Positions 25,942 to 34,309 of a DNA stretch of 64,000 nt are shown here, piece after piece. The notes beneath the pieces were generated by a model. That model did no database searches. It was not told where the DNA came from and worked only from the letters and a program-made list of their open reading frames with translations. Made by a program: the position numbers and the translations under genes. Source of the stretch: Bacillota bacterium (GTDB lineage: Bacteria > Bacillota > Clostridia > Acetivibrionales > JANLFN01); contig JAEZTC010000013.1 in NCBI GenBank assembly GCA_023421675.1, positions 62,001-126,000 of the forward strand, given 5' to 3'. Numbering within the stretch: the first letter of the stretch is position 1; each line of letters starts with the position of its first letter.

Positions 25942-26361
25942 ATGAAAGCAGAAGATGCAATTAAGGAAGGTCTAAAACTTATTAAAGATTCAAAAATTGC
26001 CATGGTTGGCTCAATAGGGGACAGTGGCTATCCAAATGTTAAGGCAATGCTTAATTTGGAGACCGATGGTCTTAAAAGAGCCTGGTTCAGCACAAACACC
26101 TCATCAAAAAGAGTAGCACAATTCAAAAACAATTCAAAAGCGTGCGTGTATTTTGTTGAAGAAAATAGCTTCAGAGGGTTGATGCTTGTTGGAGAAATAC
26201 AGGTGCTTGATGATGCGGAATCAAAACAAAGACTATGGCGTGAGGGTTTTGAAATGTATTATCCCTTAGGAGTTACTGACCCTGATTACAGTGTACTCAG
26301 CTTTACCGCCAAATGGGGTAATTATTACCACGGCCTTGATAATGTGACTTTTGACGTTTAA
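25942..26361 (+). CDS. Pyridoxamine 5'-phosphate oxidase-like flavoprotein
   Basis: A 139-residue protein; ATG 25942 after AAGGGGAG is preferred to the upstream in-frame ATG at 25870, which has no ribosome site. The split-barrel FMN-binding fold of the general-stress PNPOx group is recognisable (KIAMVGSIGDSGYPNVKAM, then TSSKRVAQFKNNSKACVYF, then GLMLVGEIQVLDD). The family includes FMN or F420 oxidoreductases and haem-related proteins. Its substrate is unknown; pairing with MarR suggests a stress or detoxification role. Confidence 0.85.
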   Translation: MKAEDAIKEGLKLIKDSKIAMVGSIGDSGYPNVKAMLNLETDGLKRAWFSTNTSSKRVAQFKNNSKACVYFVEENSFRGLMLVGEIQVLDDAESKQRLWREGFEMYYPLGVTDPDYSVLSFTAKWGNYYHGLDNVTFDV

Positions 26362-26385
26362 AATACTTAACAAATAAGATAAAGC

Positions 26386-26423
26386 AAAAAAGGTTTCATA
26401 CTTGATGTATGGAACCTTTTTTG
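26386..26423 (+). terminator. Intrinsic terminator of the MarR operon
   Basis: Arms AAAAAAGGTTTCATAC and GTATGGAACCTTTTTT around a five-base loop. Confidence 0.85.
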
Positions 26424-26525
26424 TGTTTCTAAAAAACCGTATCTAATAATCATTTCTGTAAAAAAGGATGAAGTTTAACATTTTTATTTTAATTGTTCTC
26501 TCTATTTATGCGCGTTACAATTACA

Positions 26526-26543
26526 TTGTCAAATGATTAACAA
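26526..26543. promoter_or_regulatory. Rex operator upstream of the hydrogenase operon
   Basis: TTGTCAAATGATTAACAA matches the Rex consensus TTGTTAA-N4-TTAACAA with one mismatch. It sits 42 bases before the first hydrogenase start, overlapping a possible -35 and just before a TATACA -10 at 26551-26556. High NADH would release Rex and switch on the NADH-oxidising hydrogenase. Confidence 0.75.
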
Positions 26544-26584
26544 AGTTTTGTATACAATGTGCAATGCATTTGGAGGTGCATTAT

Positions 26585-27076
26585 ATGAATGGGGTAAATA
26601 AGTACGGATACGTTGATGAAGTACTTGAAAAATATGAAAATAAAAAATCTGCATTAATTGCCGTGCTTCAGGAAATTCAGAATGAGTACAAATATTTGCC
26701 GGAGGACATGTTGGAATACATTTCCCGGAAAATGGACATTACTCCTTCAAAAATATTCAGTGTGGCAACCTTCTATGAGAATTTTTCTCTTGAACCAAAG
26801 GGGAAATACATTATTAAAATTTGCGATGGAACAGCTTGTCACGTAAGAAAATCGATTCCTATTTTAAATGCTTTAAGGAAAGAACTTAAACTGAGTGATG
26901 GAAAACACTCAACAGACGATATGCTTTTTACTCTTGAAACGGTGTCCTGCCTTGGAGCATGCGGATTGGCACCTGTTATAACTATAAACGACAAGGTATA
27001 TGCAAAAATGACACCAGAAGCTGCTCTCGAAGTTATAAACGGGATTAGGAAGGAGAATTCCGATGAGAATAAATAA
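26585..27076 (+). CDS. hydC: NADH-linked hydrogenase subunit, NuoE-like [2Fe-2S] protein (HydC/HndA type)
   Basis: A 163-residue protein; ATG 26585 follows TGGAGGT, so the ATG at 26564 (before the ribosome site) is not used. It has a helical N-terminus (EVLEKYENKKSALIAVLQEIQNEYKYLPEDM) and a thioredoxin-like fold with four cluster ligands in CDGTACHVRKS and VSCLGACGLAP, as in the 24 kDa subunit of complex I. It transfers electrons between the flavoprotein HydB and the rest of the complex. It overlaps hydB by 14 bases. The operon encodes a three-subunit soluble hydrogenase of the electron-bifurcating or NADH-dependent type. Confidence 0.94.
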   Translation: MNGVNKYGYVDEVLEKYENKKSALIAVLQEIQNEYKYLPEDMLEYISRKMDITPSKIFSVATFYENFSLEPKGKYIIKICDGTACHVRKSIPILNALRKELKLSDGKHSTDDMLFTLETVSCLGACGLAPVITINDKVYAKMTPEAALEVINGIRKENSDENK

Positions 27077-28934
27077 TAGAAAAGAATTTGAGGAGTTTTC
27101 CGGTAAGGTTGCAAAGCTTCTTGACAGCCAGAAAAAGAAAGTTCTTGTTTGTGCAGGTACAGGCTGTGTTGCCGGCGGATCAATAGAAATTTTCAATACA
27201 ATTAAGGCGATGGTAGAAGAAAAGGGTTTGCTTGTAGATCTTGAAATGACACATGAAAACGATGGAATAGGGGTAAAGAAAAGCGGCTGCCATGGTTTCT
27301 GTGAAATGGGACCGCTGGTTAAGATAGAACCTAACAACTACTTATACGTTAAGGTATCCATTGATGACTGCAGAGAAATCGTAGAACGCACATTAATTGA
27401 AAATCAGCCTGTTGAAAGGCTTATGTATAGCTTTAACAATAAAACGTATAAAACACAGGAAGAAATTCCTTTCTATAAAAAGCAGACAAGACTTGTACTG
27501 GATCATTGCGGAACAATTGATTCCGAGTCTTTAAGAGAATATGTAGCAAAAGGTGGATACGAAACCTTTGTGAAGGTAATAAATAAAGAAACTCCCGAGG
27601 CTGTGTGCAAATCAATACTGGATTCAAGCCTCAGAGGCCGTGGGGGCGGTGGTTACCCGACAGGCAGGAAATGGCAGCAGGTTCTCGCACAGCAAAGCAG
27701 CATCAAATACGTTGTATGTAACGGCGATGAGGGTGATCCCGGTGCTTTTATGGACAGAAGTGTAATGGAAGGCGATCCTCACCGGGTACTTGAAGGAATG
27801 CTTATTGCAGCTTATGCAACAAAAAGTACACATGGATATATATATGTGCGCGCGGAATACCCGCTTGCGGTTGAAAGATTGAGAATAGCCATTGAACAGG
27901 CAAGAGAATATGGTCTCCTTGGTAGTGACATTATGAGTACGGGATTTTCGTTTGATATCCAGATAAATAAGGGAGCGGGAGCTTTTGTATGCGGAGAGGG
28001 AAGCGCTCTAACAGCATCCATTGAGGGTGAAAGAGGAATGCCAAGGGTAAAGCCGCCGAGAACTGTTGAGAAAGGTCTTTGGGAAAAACCTACTGTTCTT
28101 AACAATGTTGAAACCTTTGCAAATGTCCCATTGATCATGAAAAACGGCAGTGAATGGTATAAGTCGATAGGACCTGAAAAAAGTCCTGGAACAAAGGCAT
28201 TTGCGCTTACAGGTAATGTTATCAATACAGGTTTGATAGAAGTTCCCATGGGAACGGCCTTAAAAGAGATTATATTTGATACCGGCGGAGGAATAAGAGA
28301 GGGAAAGAAGTTCAAAGCCGTACAAATTGGAGGGCCTTCAGGAGGATGCCTTACCGAAGAGCATTTAGACCTCCCGCTTGATTTTGATTCACTGAAAAAA
28401 GCAGGTGCTATGATAGGCTCAGGTGGTCTGGTTGTAATGGATGAAGACACCTGTATGGTTGAAGTTGCAAGATATTTTATGAACTTTACTCAGAATGAAT
28501 CGTGCGGTAAATGTGTACCATGCAGAGAAGGTACCAAAAGAATGCTTGAAATACTGGAAAGAATAGTTTCAGGCAAGGGAACCGTTGAAGACCTTGAAAT
28601 GCTTGAAGAGCTGGCAGATACCATAAGCAGTACAGCACTGTGCGGATTGGGTAAAAGCGCTGCAAGCCCGGTTATTAGTACTTTAAAGTACTTCAGGGAT
28701 GAATATATGGCACATGTGGTTGATAAAAAATGTCCTACTCATACATGCAAAGCCTTAAATTCAATTGTAATCAAGGAAGATGCTTGCAAAGGCTGCAGTA
28801 AATGTTCAAGAGTCTGCCCTGCCGGAGCTATCAGCGGAAAAGTAAAGCAGCCTTTCATAATAAACCAGGCTGCGTGTATCAAATGTGGTGCTTGTATTGA
28901 AGCTTGTCCTTTTGCAGCAATAGAGGAGGTGTAA
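27063..28934 (+). CDS. hydB: NADH-linked hydrogenase flavoprotein subunit, NuoF-like (HydB type)
   Basis: A 623-residue fused protein. An N-terminal thioredoxin-like [2Fe-2S] domain (residues 1-120, CAGTGC and GCHGFCEMGP) precedes the NuoF core. The core has the Gly-rich NADH/FMN motif LRGRGGGGYPTGRKW (about residue 196), an SLBB region and the [4Fe-4S] ligands ESCGKCVPCREGT (about 479). The C-terminus has two ferredoxin-type clusters (CKGCSKCSRVCP, CIKCGACIEACP). This is the layout of the flavin subunit of electron-bifurcating [FeFe]-hydrogenases, where NADH and reduced ferredoxin are jointly oxidised to make H2. Start ATG follows AGGAGAATTCCG. Confidence 0.95.
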   Translation: MRINNRKEFEEFSGKVAKLLDSQKKKVLVCAGTGCVAGGSIEIFNTIKAMVEEKGLLVDLEMTHENDGIGVKKSGCHGFCEMGPLVKIEPNNYLYVKVSIDDCREIVERTLIENQPVERLMYSFNNKTYKTQEEIPFYKKQTRLVLDHCGTIDSESLREYVAKGGYETFVKVINKETPEAVCKSILDSSLRGRGGGGYPTGRKWQQVLAQQSSIKYVVCNGDEGDPGAFMDRSVMEGDPHRVLEGMLIAAYATKSTHGYIYVRAEYPLAVERLRIAIEQAREYGLLGSDIMSTGFSFDIQINKGAGAFVCGEGSALTASIEGERGMPRVKPPRTVEKGLWEKPTVLNNVETFANVPLIMKNGSEWYKSIGPEKSPGTKAFALTGNVINTGLIEVPMGTALKEIIFDTGGGIREGKKFKAVQIGGPSGGCLTEEHLDLPLDFDSLKKAGAMIGSGGLVVMDEDTCMVEVARYFMNFTQNESCGKCVPCREGTKRMLEILERIVSGKGTVEDLEMLEELADTISSTALCGLGKSAASPVISTLKYFRDEYMAHVVDKKCPTHTCKALNSIVIKEDACKGCSKCSRVCPAGAISGKVKQPFIINQAACIKCGACIEACPFAAIEEV

Positions 28935-28937
28935 TAA

Positions 28938-30617
28938 ATGGGAAGTATGTTGGTTGATGGACAAAGAGTGGAATTTTCAGATGAAAAGAATTTACTTGAA
29001 GTAGTAAGAAAATGCGGTATTGATCTACCTACATTCTGCTACCATTCGGAGCTAAGTGTCTATGGAGCCTGCAGAATGTGTATGGTTGAGGATAAATGGG
29101 GAGGAACTGTTGCATCATGCTCAACCCCTCCAAAAGACGGAATGGAGATATATACAAATACAGAAAAACTAAAAAAGCATAGAAAAATGATTCTTGAACT
29201 TATTCTATCAAACCATGACAGGGATTGCACAGCCTGTGAAAAGAACGGAAGATGTAAGCTGCAGGAGCTGGCAATACGTTTTGGAATAAAAAATATAAGA
29301 TTTAAAGACGAAAAGAAACATTTGCCAATAGATGAAAGTAGCGTTTCCATAGTAAGAAATCCTAACAAGTGCATACTTTGCGGGGATTGTGTAAGAATGT
29401 GTGAAGAGGTTCAGGGAGTCGGGGTTCTGGGTTTCGCATACAGAGGTGCGAAGATACAGGTAACTACAGCCTTTAACAAGGCTCTTAACAAGGTGGACTG
29501 TGTAAACTGCGGACAGTGCAGAACTGTTTGCCCTACAGGTGCATTAATTATCAAGAAGGATACCGAGAGGCTGTGGAGCGCTCTTTGTGATAAAAACAAA
29601 CGAGTAATTGCACAGATAGCACCTGCGGTGAGGGTTGCAATAGGTGAGGAATTTGGTCTTAAACCAGGTGAGGTAACAATGGGTAAAATTGTTGCAGCAC
29701 TGAGGAAGATGGGATTTGATCAGGTATATGATACCGCCTTGGCGGCTGATCTTACAGTTATTGAGGAAAGCAAGGAATTTATAAAGCATCTTGAATCAGA
29801 TGACAAAATGCCGCTATTTACTTCCTGCTGCTCAGCTTGGGTTAAATTTGCAGAGCAAAAGTACCCGGAACTTGTAAGTCACATTTCCACATGCCTGTCA
29901 CCAATGCAAATGTTTGGGGCCGTTATAAAAGAGCAGTTTAAAAATATGAAGGAAGCGGACAATAAGGACAATGTCGTTGTAGCCATAATGCCGTGTACTG
30001 CAAAAAAATATGAAGCACTAAGGCCTGAAAACAGCAAGGACGGACAATTTGACGTAGATATGGTAATAACAACCCAGGAACTTGCACTGATGATTAAGGA
30101 GCAAGGTATATTATTCAATAAACTTGAAGATGAAGCACTGGATATGCCCTTCGGCCTTGCAAGCGGTGCAGGAGTTATATTTGGAGTAAGCGGCGGTGTT
30201 GCAGAGGCTGTTTTAAGGCACTGCAGCAGTGATAAATCGGTAACAAGCCTCAAAGACCTTGCTTTTACCGGAGTGCGCGGCATGGATGGCGTAAAGGAAG
30301 CTGAATTTGATTTGGACGGCAGGAAAATAAACATTGCTGTAGTTCATGGACTTAAGAATACGGATAATCTTCTTAAAGCTATTATAAGCGGTGAAAAGCA
30401 TTATGATTTTGTAGAAGTCATGGCATGCCCCGGAGGCTGTATTGGGGGAGCAGGACAACCTATAATCCAGTCTGTCGGTGACAGGGTCAAAAGAGCCAAG
30501 GGTATTTATAAAGCCGATAGTGTTTCTGCAATCAAAAGAGCTGAAGAAAACCCTGCTATTGTGGCTTTGTATAACGGGATTCTAAAACGTGACCATGAAC
30601 TGCTCCATAGAAAATAA
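28938..30617 (+). CDS. hydA: [FeFe]-hydrogenase catalytic subunit
   Basis: A 559-residue enzyme with a NuoG-like N-terminus: [2Fe-2S] ligands C34, C45, C48 and C61, a His-Cys [4Fe-4S] site (HDRDCTACEKNGRC) and two ferredoxin clusters (CILCGDCVRMCEE, CVNCGQCRTVCP). The H-cluster signatures follow: L1 TSCCSAW (295-301), L2 MPCTAKKYE (351-) and L3 MACPGGCIGGAGQP (495-). The proton-transfer cysteine (second C of TSCC) is present, while the usual Pro after it is Ser. It reduces protons with electrons from HydB and HydC. It is three bases after hydB and should be O2-sensitive and cytoplasmic. Maturases HydEFG are not in the window. Confidence 0.96.
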   Translation: MGSMLVDGQRVEFSDEKNLLEVVRKCGIDLPTFCYHSELSVYGACRMCMVEDKWGGTVASCSTPPKDGMEIYTNTEKLKKHRKMILELILSNHDRDCTACEKNGRCKLQELAIRFGIKNIRFKDEKKHLPIDESSVSIVRNPNKCILCGDCVRMCEEVQGVGVLGFAYRGAKIQVTTAFNKALNKVDCVNCGQCRTVCPTGALIIKKDTERLWSALCDKNKRVIAQIAPAVRVAIGEEFGLKPGEVTMGKIVAALRKMGFDQVYDTALAADLTVIEESKEFIKHLESDDKMPLFTSCCSAWVKFAEQKYPELVSHISTCLSPMQMFGAVIKEQFKNMKEADNKDNVVVAIMPCTAKKYEALRPENSKDGQFDVDMVITTQELALMIKEQGILFNKLEDEALDMPFGLASGAGVIFGVSGGVAEAVLRHCSSDKSVTSLKDLAFTGVRGMDGVKEAEFDLDGRKINIAVVHGLKNTDNLLKAIISGEKHYDFVEVMACPGGCIGGAGQPIIQSVGDRVKRAKGIYKADSVSAIKRAEENPAIVALYNGILKRDHELLHRK

Positions 30618-30632
30618 AAGCCGGGAGGCGAT

Positions 30633-30887
30633 ATGATGATCAATATTTATATATGTGTGGGAAGTGCCTGCCATTTAAAGGGATCCTACAATATCATCAA
30701 CCAGATGCAGGATATTATCAATGAAAAAAAGCTTAGTGAAAAAGTTGTTATAAAAGCTGCACTGTGCCTTGGAAAGTGTACCAATGCAGTATCTGTCAAA
30801 GTTGAGGATGAAGAAGTGATTTCGCTTTCCGTAGGGAATGTAAGAGACTTTTTTGAAAAGAACATTATTCCAAGACTTGATTCTTAA
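30633..30887 (+). CDS. Small thioredoxin-like [2Fe-2S] ferredoxin
   Basis: An 84-residue protein starting after GGGAGGCGAT. It carries four cysteines in the NuoE-type pattern (CVGSAC near residue 8 and CLGKC near residue 47), so it is a stand-alone thioredoxin-like ferredoxin. Such proteins accompany bifurcating and sensory hydrogenases and may carry electrons or sense redox state. It lies 15 bases after hydA in the same operon, and its last codons are close to the next small gene. Confidence 0.85.
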   Translation: MMINIYICVGSACHLKGSYNIINQMQDIINEKKLSEKVVIKAALCLGKCTNAVSVKVEDEEVISLSVGNVRDFFEKNIIPRLDS

Positions 30888-30909
30888 TTATTATTGGGGG
30901 AGTTATCTA

Positions 30910-31188
30910 ATGGAAAACTGTGAATACTGCAACTATTTTTCAGGTAAAAAAAAGGGTTCTGATGGATTCTTTATAAAGGCTTTATGTACGTTCACAGATA
31001 CATTGCTATATATGAATTCAGATAAAAAGAACGATGAGTACCCATGCAGGAATGTAAGCTACCAAAGCTACCTGGAAAGAAAGAAAAAACAGGATAGTAT
31101 TCCTGTTCAGAAAGTTACTGACATTAAATTTATATATAGCAAGGTGCATCCAGTACCTGAAAGAATAAGGTCAAAATCAGTCTTATAA
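30910..31188 (+). CDS. Small Cys-containing hypothetical protein of the hydrogenase operon
   Basis: A 92-residue protein; ATG 30910 after TGGGGGAG is chosen over an upstream in-frame ATG without a ribosome site. Cysteines at C4, C7, C31 and C53 (CEYCNYF...LCTF...PCRN) could bind a metal or cluster. The C-terminal half is basic (KYLERKKKQ-like, YSKVHPVPERIRSKS). I do not recognise the family. It closes the hydrogenase operon and may be an assembly or regulatory accessory. Confidence 0.65.
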   Translation: MENCEYCNYFSGKKKGSDGFFIKALCTFTDTLLYMNSDKKNDEYPCRNVSYQSYLERKKKQDSIPVQKVTDIKFIYSKVHPVPERIRSKSVL

Positions 31189-31216
31189 AAAACGTTATTA
31201 TGTAAAACGAACATAA

Positions 31217-31234
31217 TGGTTAATAATTTAACAA
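31217..31234. promoter_or_regulatory. Rex operator, distal site
   Basis: TGGTTAATAATTTAACAA matches the Rex consensus with one mismatch in the left arm. It lies about 150 bases before the sensory hydrogenase gene, upstream of the promoter at 31293. Confidence 0.65.
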
Positions 31235-31292
31235 AGTAACTGAAAAGGCTAAATATTAAGGCTATATGGGTACAATTGGTATAGTTTCTGCT

Positions 31293-31322
31293 TTGACAGT
31301 AATGAGGAAAAAGGTTTATAAT
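31293..31322 (+). promoter_or_regulatory. Promoter of the sensory hydrogenase gene
   Basis: TTGACA (31293-31298), 18-base spacer, TATAAT (31317-31322). Both hexamers are perfect consensus, and a Rex site follows immediately. Confidence 0.75.
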
Positions 31323-31326
31323 AAAA

Positions 31327-31344
31327 TTGTTAAATAAATAACAA
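31327..31344. promoter_or_regulatory. Rex operator, proximal site over the start point
   Basis: TTGTTAAATAAATAACAA: perfect left arm, one mismatch in the right arm. It begins five bases after the -10 box and would cover the transcription start. Confidence 0.75.
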
Positions 31345-31367
31345 TATTAGATAGAGATGATGATTAT

Positions 31368-33089
31368 ATGAGCATAATTCAATTCAAGGAAGCAAACTGC
31401 AAAAACTGTTACAAGTGCATAAGAAGTTGTCCTGTTAAAGCGATTGCTTTTGTGAATGATCAGGCTCGTATTGTTGAGGATGACTGCATGCTTTGCGGAA
31501 ATTGTCTTACTGTTTGCCCTCAGAACGCAAAGGTAGTCAAAAGCGAGCTTGAAATAGTAAAAGGGTTTCTAAAGAAAAAGGAAAAAGTATATGTAAGCCT
31601 CGCCCCGTCTTTTATATCAGCTTTTGAAAGTTCAGACGAAAATTGGTTGTATGCAGCATTAAAAAGACTTGGATTCACCTATATTGAAGAAACTGCTGTT
31701 GGAGCTGCACAAGTATCAAAACAATATGACAGGCTTATTTCAGAAAATAAAATGAGAAATATTATTTCAACTGCCTGTCCCTCCATAACGCTGCTGGTAC
31801 AAAAATATTATCCCGAATTGATAGATGAACTTGCTCCAGTGGTTTCACCAATGATTGCACATGCAAAAATGCTTCGTGAAACCTTTGGACCAAGAATAAA
31901 GGTTGTTTTTATAGGCCCTTGCCTTTCAAAAAAAGATGAATGTAAGGATTTACAGAACAACAATGTGATAGATTCTGTTTTAACCTTTGATGAGCTTTGC
32001 ATGTGGCTTAATGAAGAAGGCATAGATGAAAATACCGATTTGTCTGAAGAGATTAAGGGAGTTAGAGAATTAAAATCAAGAATTTATCCTTTGCCGGGAG
32101 GGATTCTAAAGACTCTTGCTAATCGTACAAGCAGGAATTATCAATGTGTAACAGTGGATGGAGTTGAAAGGTGTCTTAAAATACTTGATTCAATAAAAAA
32201 TGACGGTCTTGAAAAGTATTTTATTGAAATGAACAGCTGCTCGGGAGGATGTATCGGGGGACCTTGCATGAGTCATATAAAAGGAGGCATCCTTGAAGCA
32301 AGAGCAAGGCTTCTGTCATATTACAAAAGAGGACTTAGAAATGAGAAGATTGTAAGCTCCGAAGACGTAAAAATTGATATGAAAAAGGTATTCTTTAATA
32401 TTTCAAAAAAAGAGGAATTGCCATCTGAAGCAGCTATACAGGCTATATTAAACAGTATCGGAAAGTTTACAAAGGATAATGAGCTTAACTGTGGAGCATG
32501 CGGTTATTCCAGCTGCAGGGACAAGGCGGCAGCTGTTTATCAAAACAAGGCACAGCTTCATATGTGCCTGCCTTATATGCGTGAAAGAGCAGAATCATTG
32601 TCAAACCTTATAATTAACACTACACCGAATGCTATTTTTGCACTTAATGAAAAGCTTTTTATCCAGGAAGCAAATCTATCTGCCGGGAAAATATTCGGAG
32701 TGGACAACCTGGAACTGCAAGGACATAGTATATATGAAATACTGGAGTGTGAAGATTTCCAGAATGTAATAGAGAGCAGGCAAAACATTTATGATAAGAA
32801 GTACTATTATGAAAAATATGACATGACAGTTAAGCAATCTATTATATACGTACCGGAACACAATATAGTGGTAGTTATTATTCAAGACATAACGGATGAA
32901 CAAAAGAGGATAGAGCAGCTGCACCAGGCCAGAGAACAAAATGTGGAACTTGCCCAGAAGGTTATAGAAAAACAGATGAGAGTTGCACAGGAAATTGCCA
33001 GCCTGCTTGGTGAAACAACTGCAGAAACAAAAGTAGCTTTAACAAAGCTCAAAAAATCCATCATAACAGAAATGGGTGATGCAGGGTGA
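31368..33089 (+). CDS. PAS-containing sensory [FeFe]-hydrogenase (group C / HydS type)
   Basis: A 573-residue protein. Two ferredoxin clusters at the N-terminus (CKNCYKCIRSCP, CMLCGNCLTVCP) precede a hydrogenase domain with modified signatures: TACPS (135-139), PCLSKKDE (C185) and NSCSGGCIGGP (C291, C295). The cysteine that shuttles protons in catalytic enzymes (second C of TSCC) is absent, as in sensory group C enzymes. A CGACGYSSC [4Fe-4S] motif (about residue 375) and a PAS domain (about 405-500) with a coiled-coil tail follow. It is predicted to sense H2 or redox state and signal to the phosphatase encoded next, whose start overlaps this gene. Confidence 0.92.
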   Translation: MSIIQFKEANCKNCYKCIRSCPVKAIAFVNDQARIVEDDCMLCGNCLTVCPQNAKVVKSELEIVKGFLKKKEKVYVSLAPSFISAFESSDENWLYAALKRLGFTYIEETAVGAAQVSKQYDRLISENKMRNIISTACPSITLLVQKYYPELIDELAPVVSPMIAHAKMLRETFGPRIKVVFIGPCLSKKDECKDLQNNNVIDSVLTFDELCMWLNEEGIDENTDLSEEIKGVRELKSRIYPLPGGILKTLANRTSRNYQCVTVDGVERCLKILDSIKNDGLEKYFIEMNSCSGGCIGGPCMSHIKGGILEARARLLSYYKRGLRNEKIVSSEDVKIDMKKVFFNISKKEELPSEAAIQAILNSIGKFTKDNELNCGACGYSSCRDKAAAVYQNKAQLHMCLPYMRERAESLSNLIINTTPNAIFALNEKLFIQEANLSAGKIFGVDNLELQGHSIYEILECEDFQNVIESRQNIYDKKYYYEKYDMTVKQSIIYVPEHNIVVVIIQDITDEQKRIEQLHQAREQNVELAQKVIEKQMRVAQEIASLLGETTAETKVALTKLKKSIITEMGDAG

Positions 33090-34258
33090 GCTTATATATA
33101 GATACAGGTTATGAAAGCTTAAACAAATACAGGGAAGAGCTTTGCGGGGATAAGGTAGAAGTCATAAGAAATGAAAACTCAGTTGTTGTCGTACTTGCAG
33201 ACGGGCTTGGCAGCGGTGTTAAGGCAAACATACTTTCAACCCTTACATCAAAAATAATCGGAACAATGATGGTTAATGGCTTGAGCATTGACGAAGCGGT
33301 TGAAACAATTGCAAATACACTCCCCGTTTGTCAGGAAAGAGGAATAGCGTATTCTACATTTTCAATTCTTCAGATATTTGATTCCGGAGAAGGATATTTA
33401 GTCGAATTTGACAGCCCTTCGGTGTTTAGGCTCAGAAAGGGAAAAGCTAAACAGGCTTCGAGTTCAACCAGGGAAATCAGCGGTAAAAAAATAATTGAAA
33501 GTCGTTTTACCGTAGCGCCTGAGGATATATTCATTATGGTAAGTGATGGGGTAATCCATGCGGGAATCGGGCATACACTCAACCTTGGATGGCAATGGGA
33601 AAATGTTTTGGAATATATTCAAAGGACCTATAAAAAGGACATGTCGGCAAAAACAATTACCAAACTCCTGCTTTCAGCTTGCGACAGTCTTTACCACCAC
33701 GAACCGGGTGACGATACAACGGTAGTTACTGTGAGCATTAAAAAGCCTGTAAAACTAAGCATAATGGTAGGACCGCCAATTAATGGAACAGATGACAAGT
33801 CAGTTGTAACAAACTTTATTAATTCAGAAGGCAGCAAGGTGGTTTGTGGTGGCACAACCTCACAAATTGTTGCAAGAGAATTGGGGAGAGAAATTAAAAC
33901 AAATTTCAACTATTATAATCCAAGCATTCCTCCGACTGCTGAAATAGAAGGCATTAGCCTGACTACCGAAGGAATACTGACCCTTCGCAAAACACTGGAT
34001 TATATACATGATTGCCAAGCTTCAGACAGCACCATGCAGGACTTTTTGAACCTTAATAAGAAGGATGGAGCATCCAGGCTGGCAAAAATGCTTCTGGAAG
34101 AAAGTACAAATATACATTTTGTTGTAGGAAGGGCTATGAATCCGGCGCATCAGAACCCCGAATTTCCTTTGAATCTAAGCCTTAAGCTTAAGCTTGTTGA
34201 AGAAATTGCAGCATTGCTTATAAAGCTGGGTAAGAAGGTAAGCTTGGAATACCACTAA
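33086..34258 (+). CDS. SpoIIE/PP2C-type serine/threonine phosphatase
   Basis: A 390-residue protein starting at GTG overlapping the hydrogenase stop by four bases. The PP2C-like core (about residues 20-215) shows VVVLADGLGSGVKANILS, an early Asp site, then MVSDGVIHAG and GDDTTVVTV, the last two carrying metal-binding aspartates. A second domain of about 170 residues (VGPPINGTDDKSVV...ELGREIKTNFNYYNPSIPP) is present and has no function I can name. SpoIIE phosphatases dephosphorylate anti-sigma antagonists or other regulators. Coupling to a sensory hydrogenase suggests H2 or redox-dependent control of a phosphorylated target. Confidence 0.9.
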   Translation: MSLYIDTGYESLNKYREELCGDKVEVIRNENSVVVVLADGLGSGVKANILSTLTSKIIGTMMVNGLSIDEAVETIANTLPVCQERGIAYSTFSILQIFDSGEGYLVEFDSPSVFRLRKGKAKQASSSTREISGKKIIESRFTVAPEDIFIMVSDGVIHAGIGHTLNLGWQWENVLEYIQRTYKKDMSAKTITKLLLSACDSLYHHEPGDDTTVVTVSIKKPVKLSIMVGPPINGTDDKSVVTNFINSEGSKVVCGGTTSQIVARELGREIKTNFNYYNPSIPPTAEIEGISLTTEGILTLRKTLDYIHDCQASDSTMQDFLNLNKKDGASRLAKMLLEESTNIHFVVGRAMNPAHQNPEFPLNLSLKLKLVEEIAALLIKLGKKVSLEYH

Positions 34259-34271
34259 TTTTTATATAAAA

Positions 34272-34289
34272 GTGTTAAAAAAATAACAA
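34272..34289. promoter_or_regulatory. Rex operator upstream of adhE
   Basis: GTGTTAAAAAAATAACAA matches TTGTTAA-N4-TTAACAA at 12 of 14 arm positions. It lies 20 bases before the adhE start. Rex repression of adhE is well established in Clostridia. Confidence 0.7.
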
Positions 34290-34309
34290 TGTGTGAGGAG
34301 ATGACCAAT

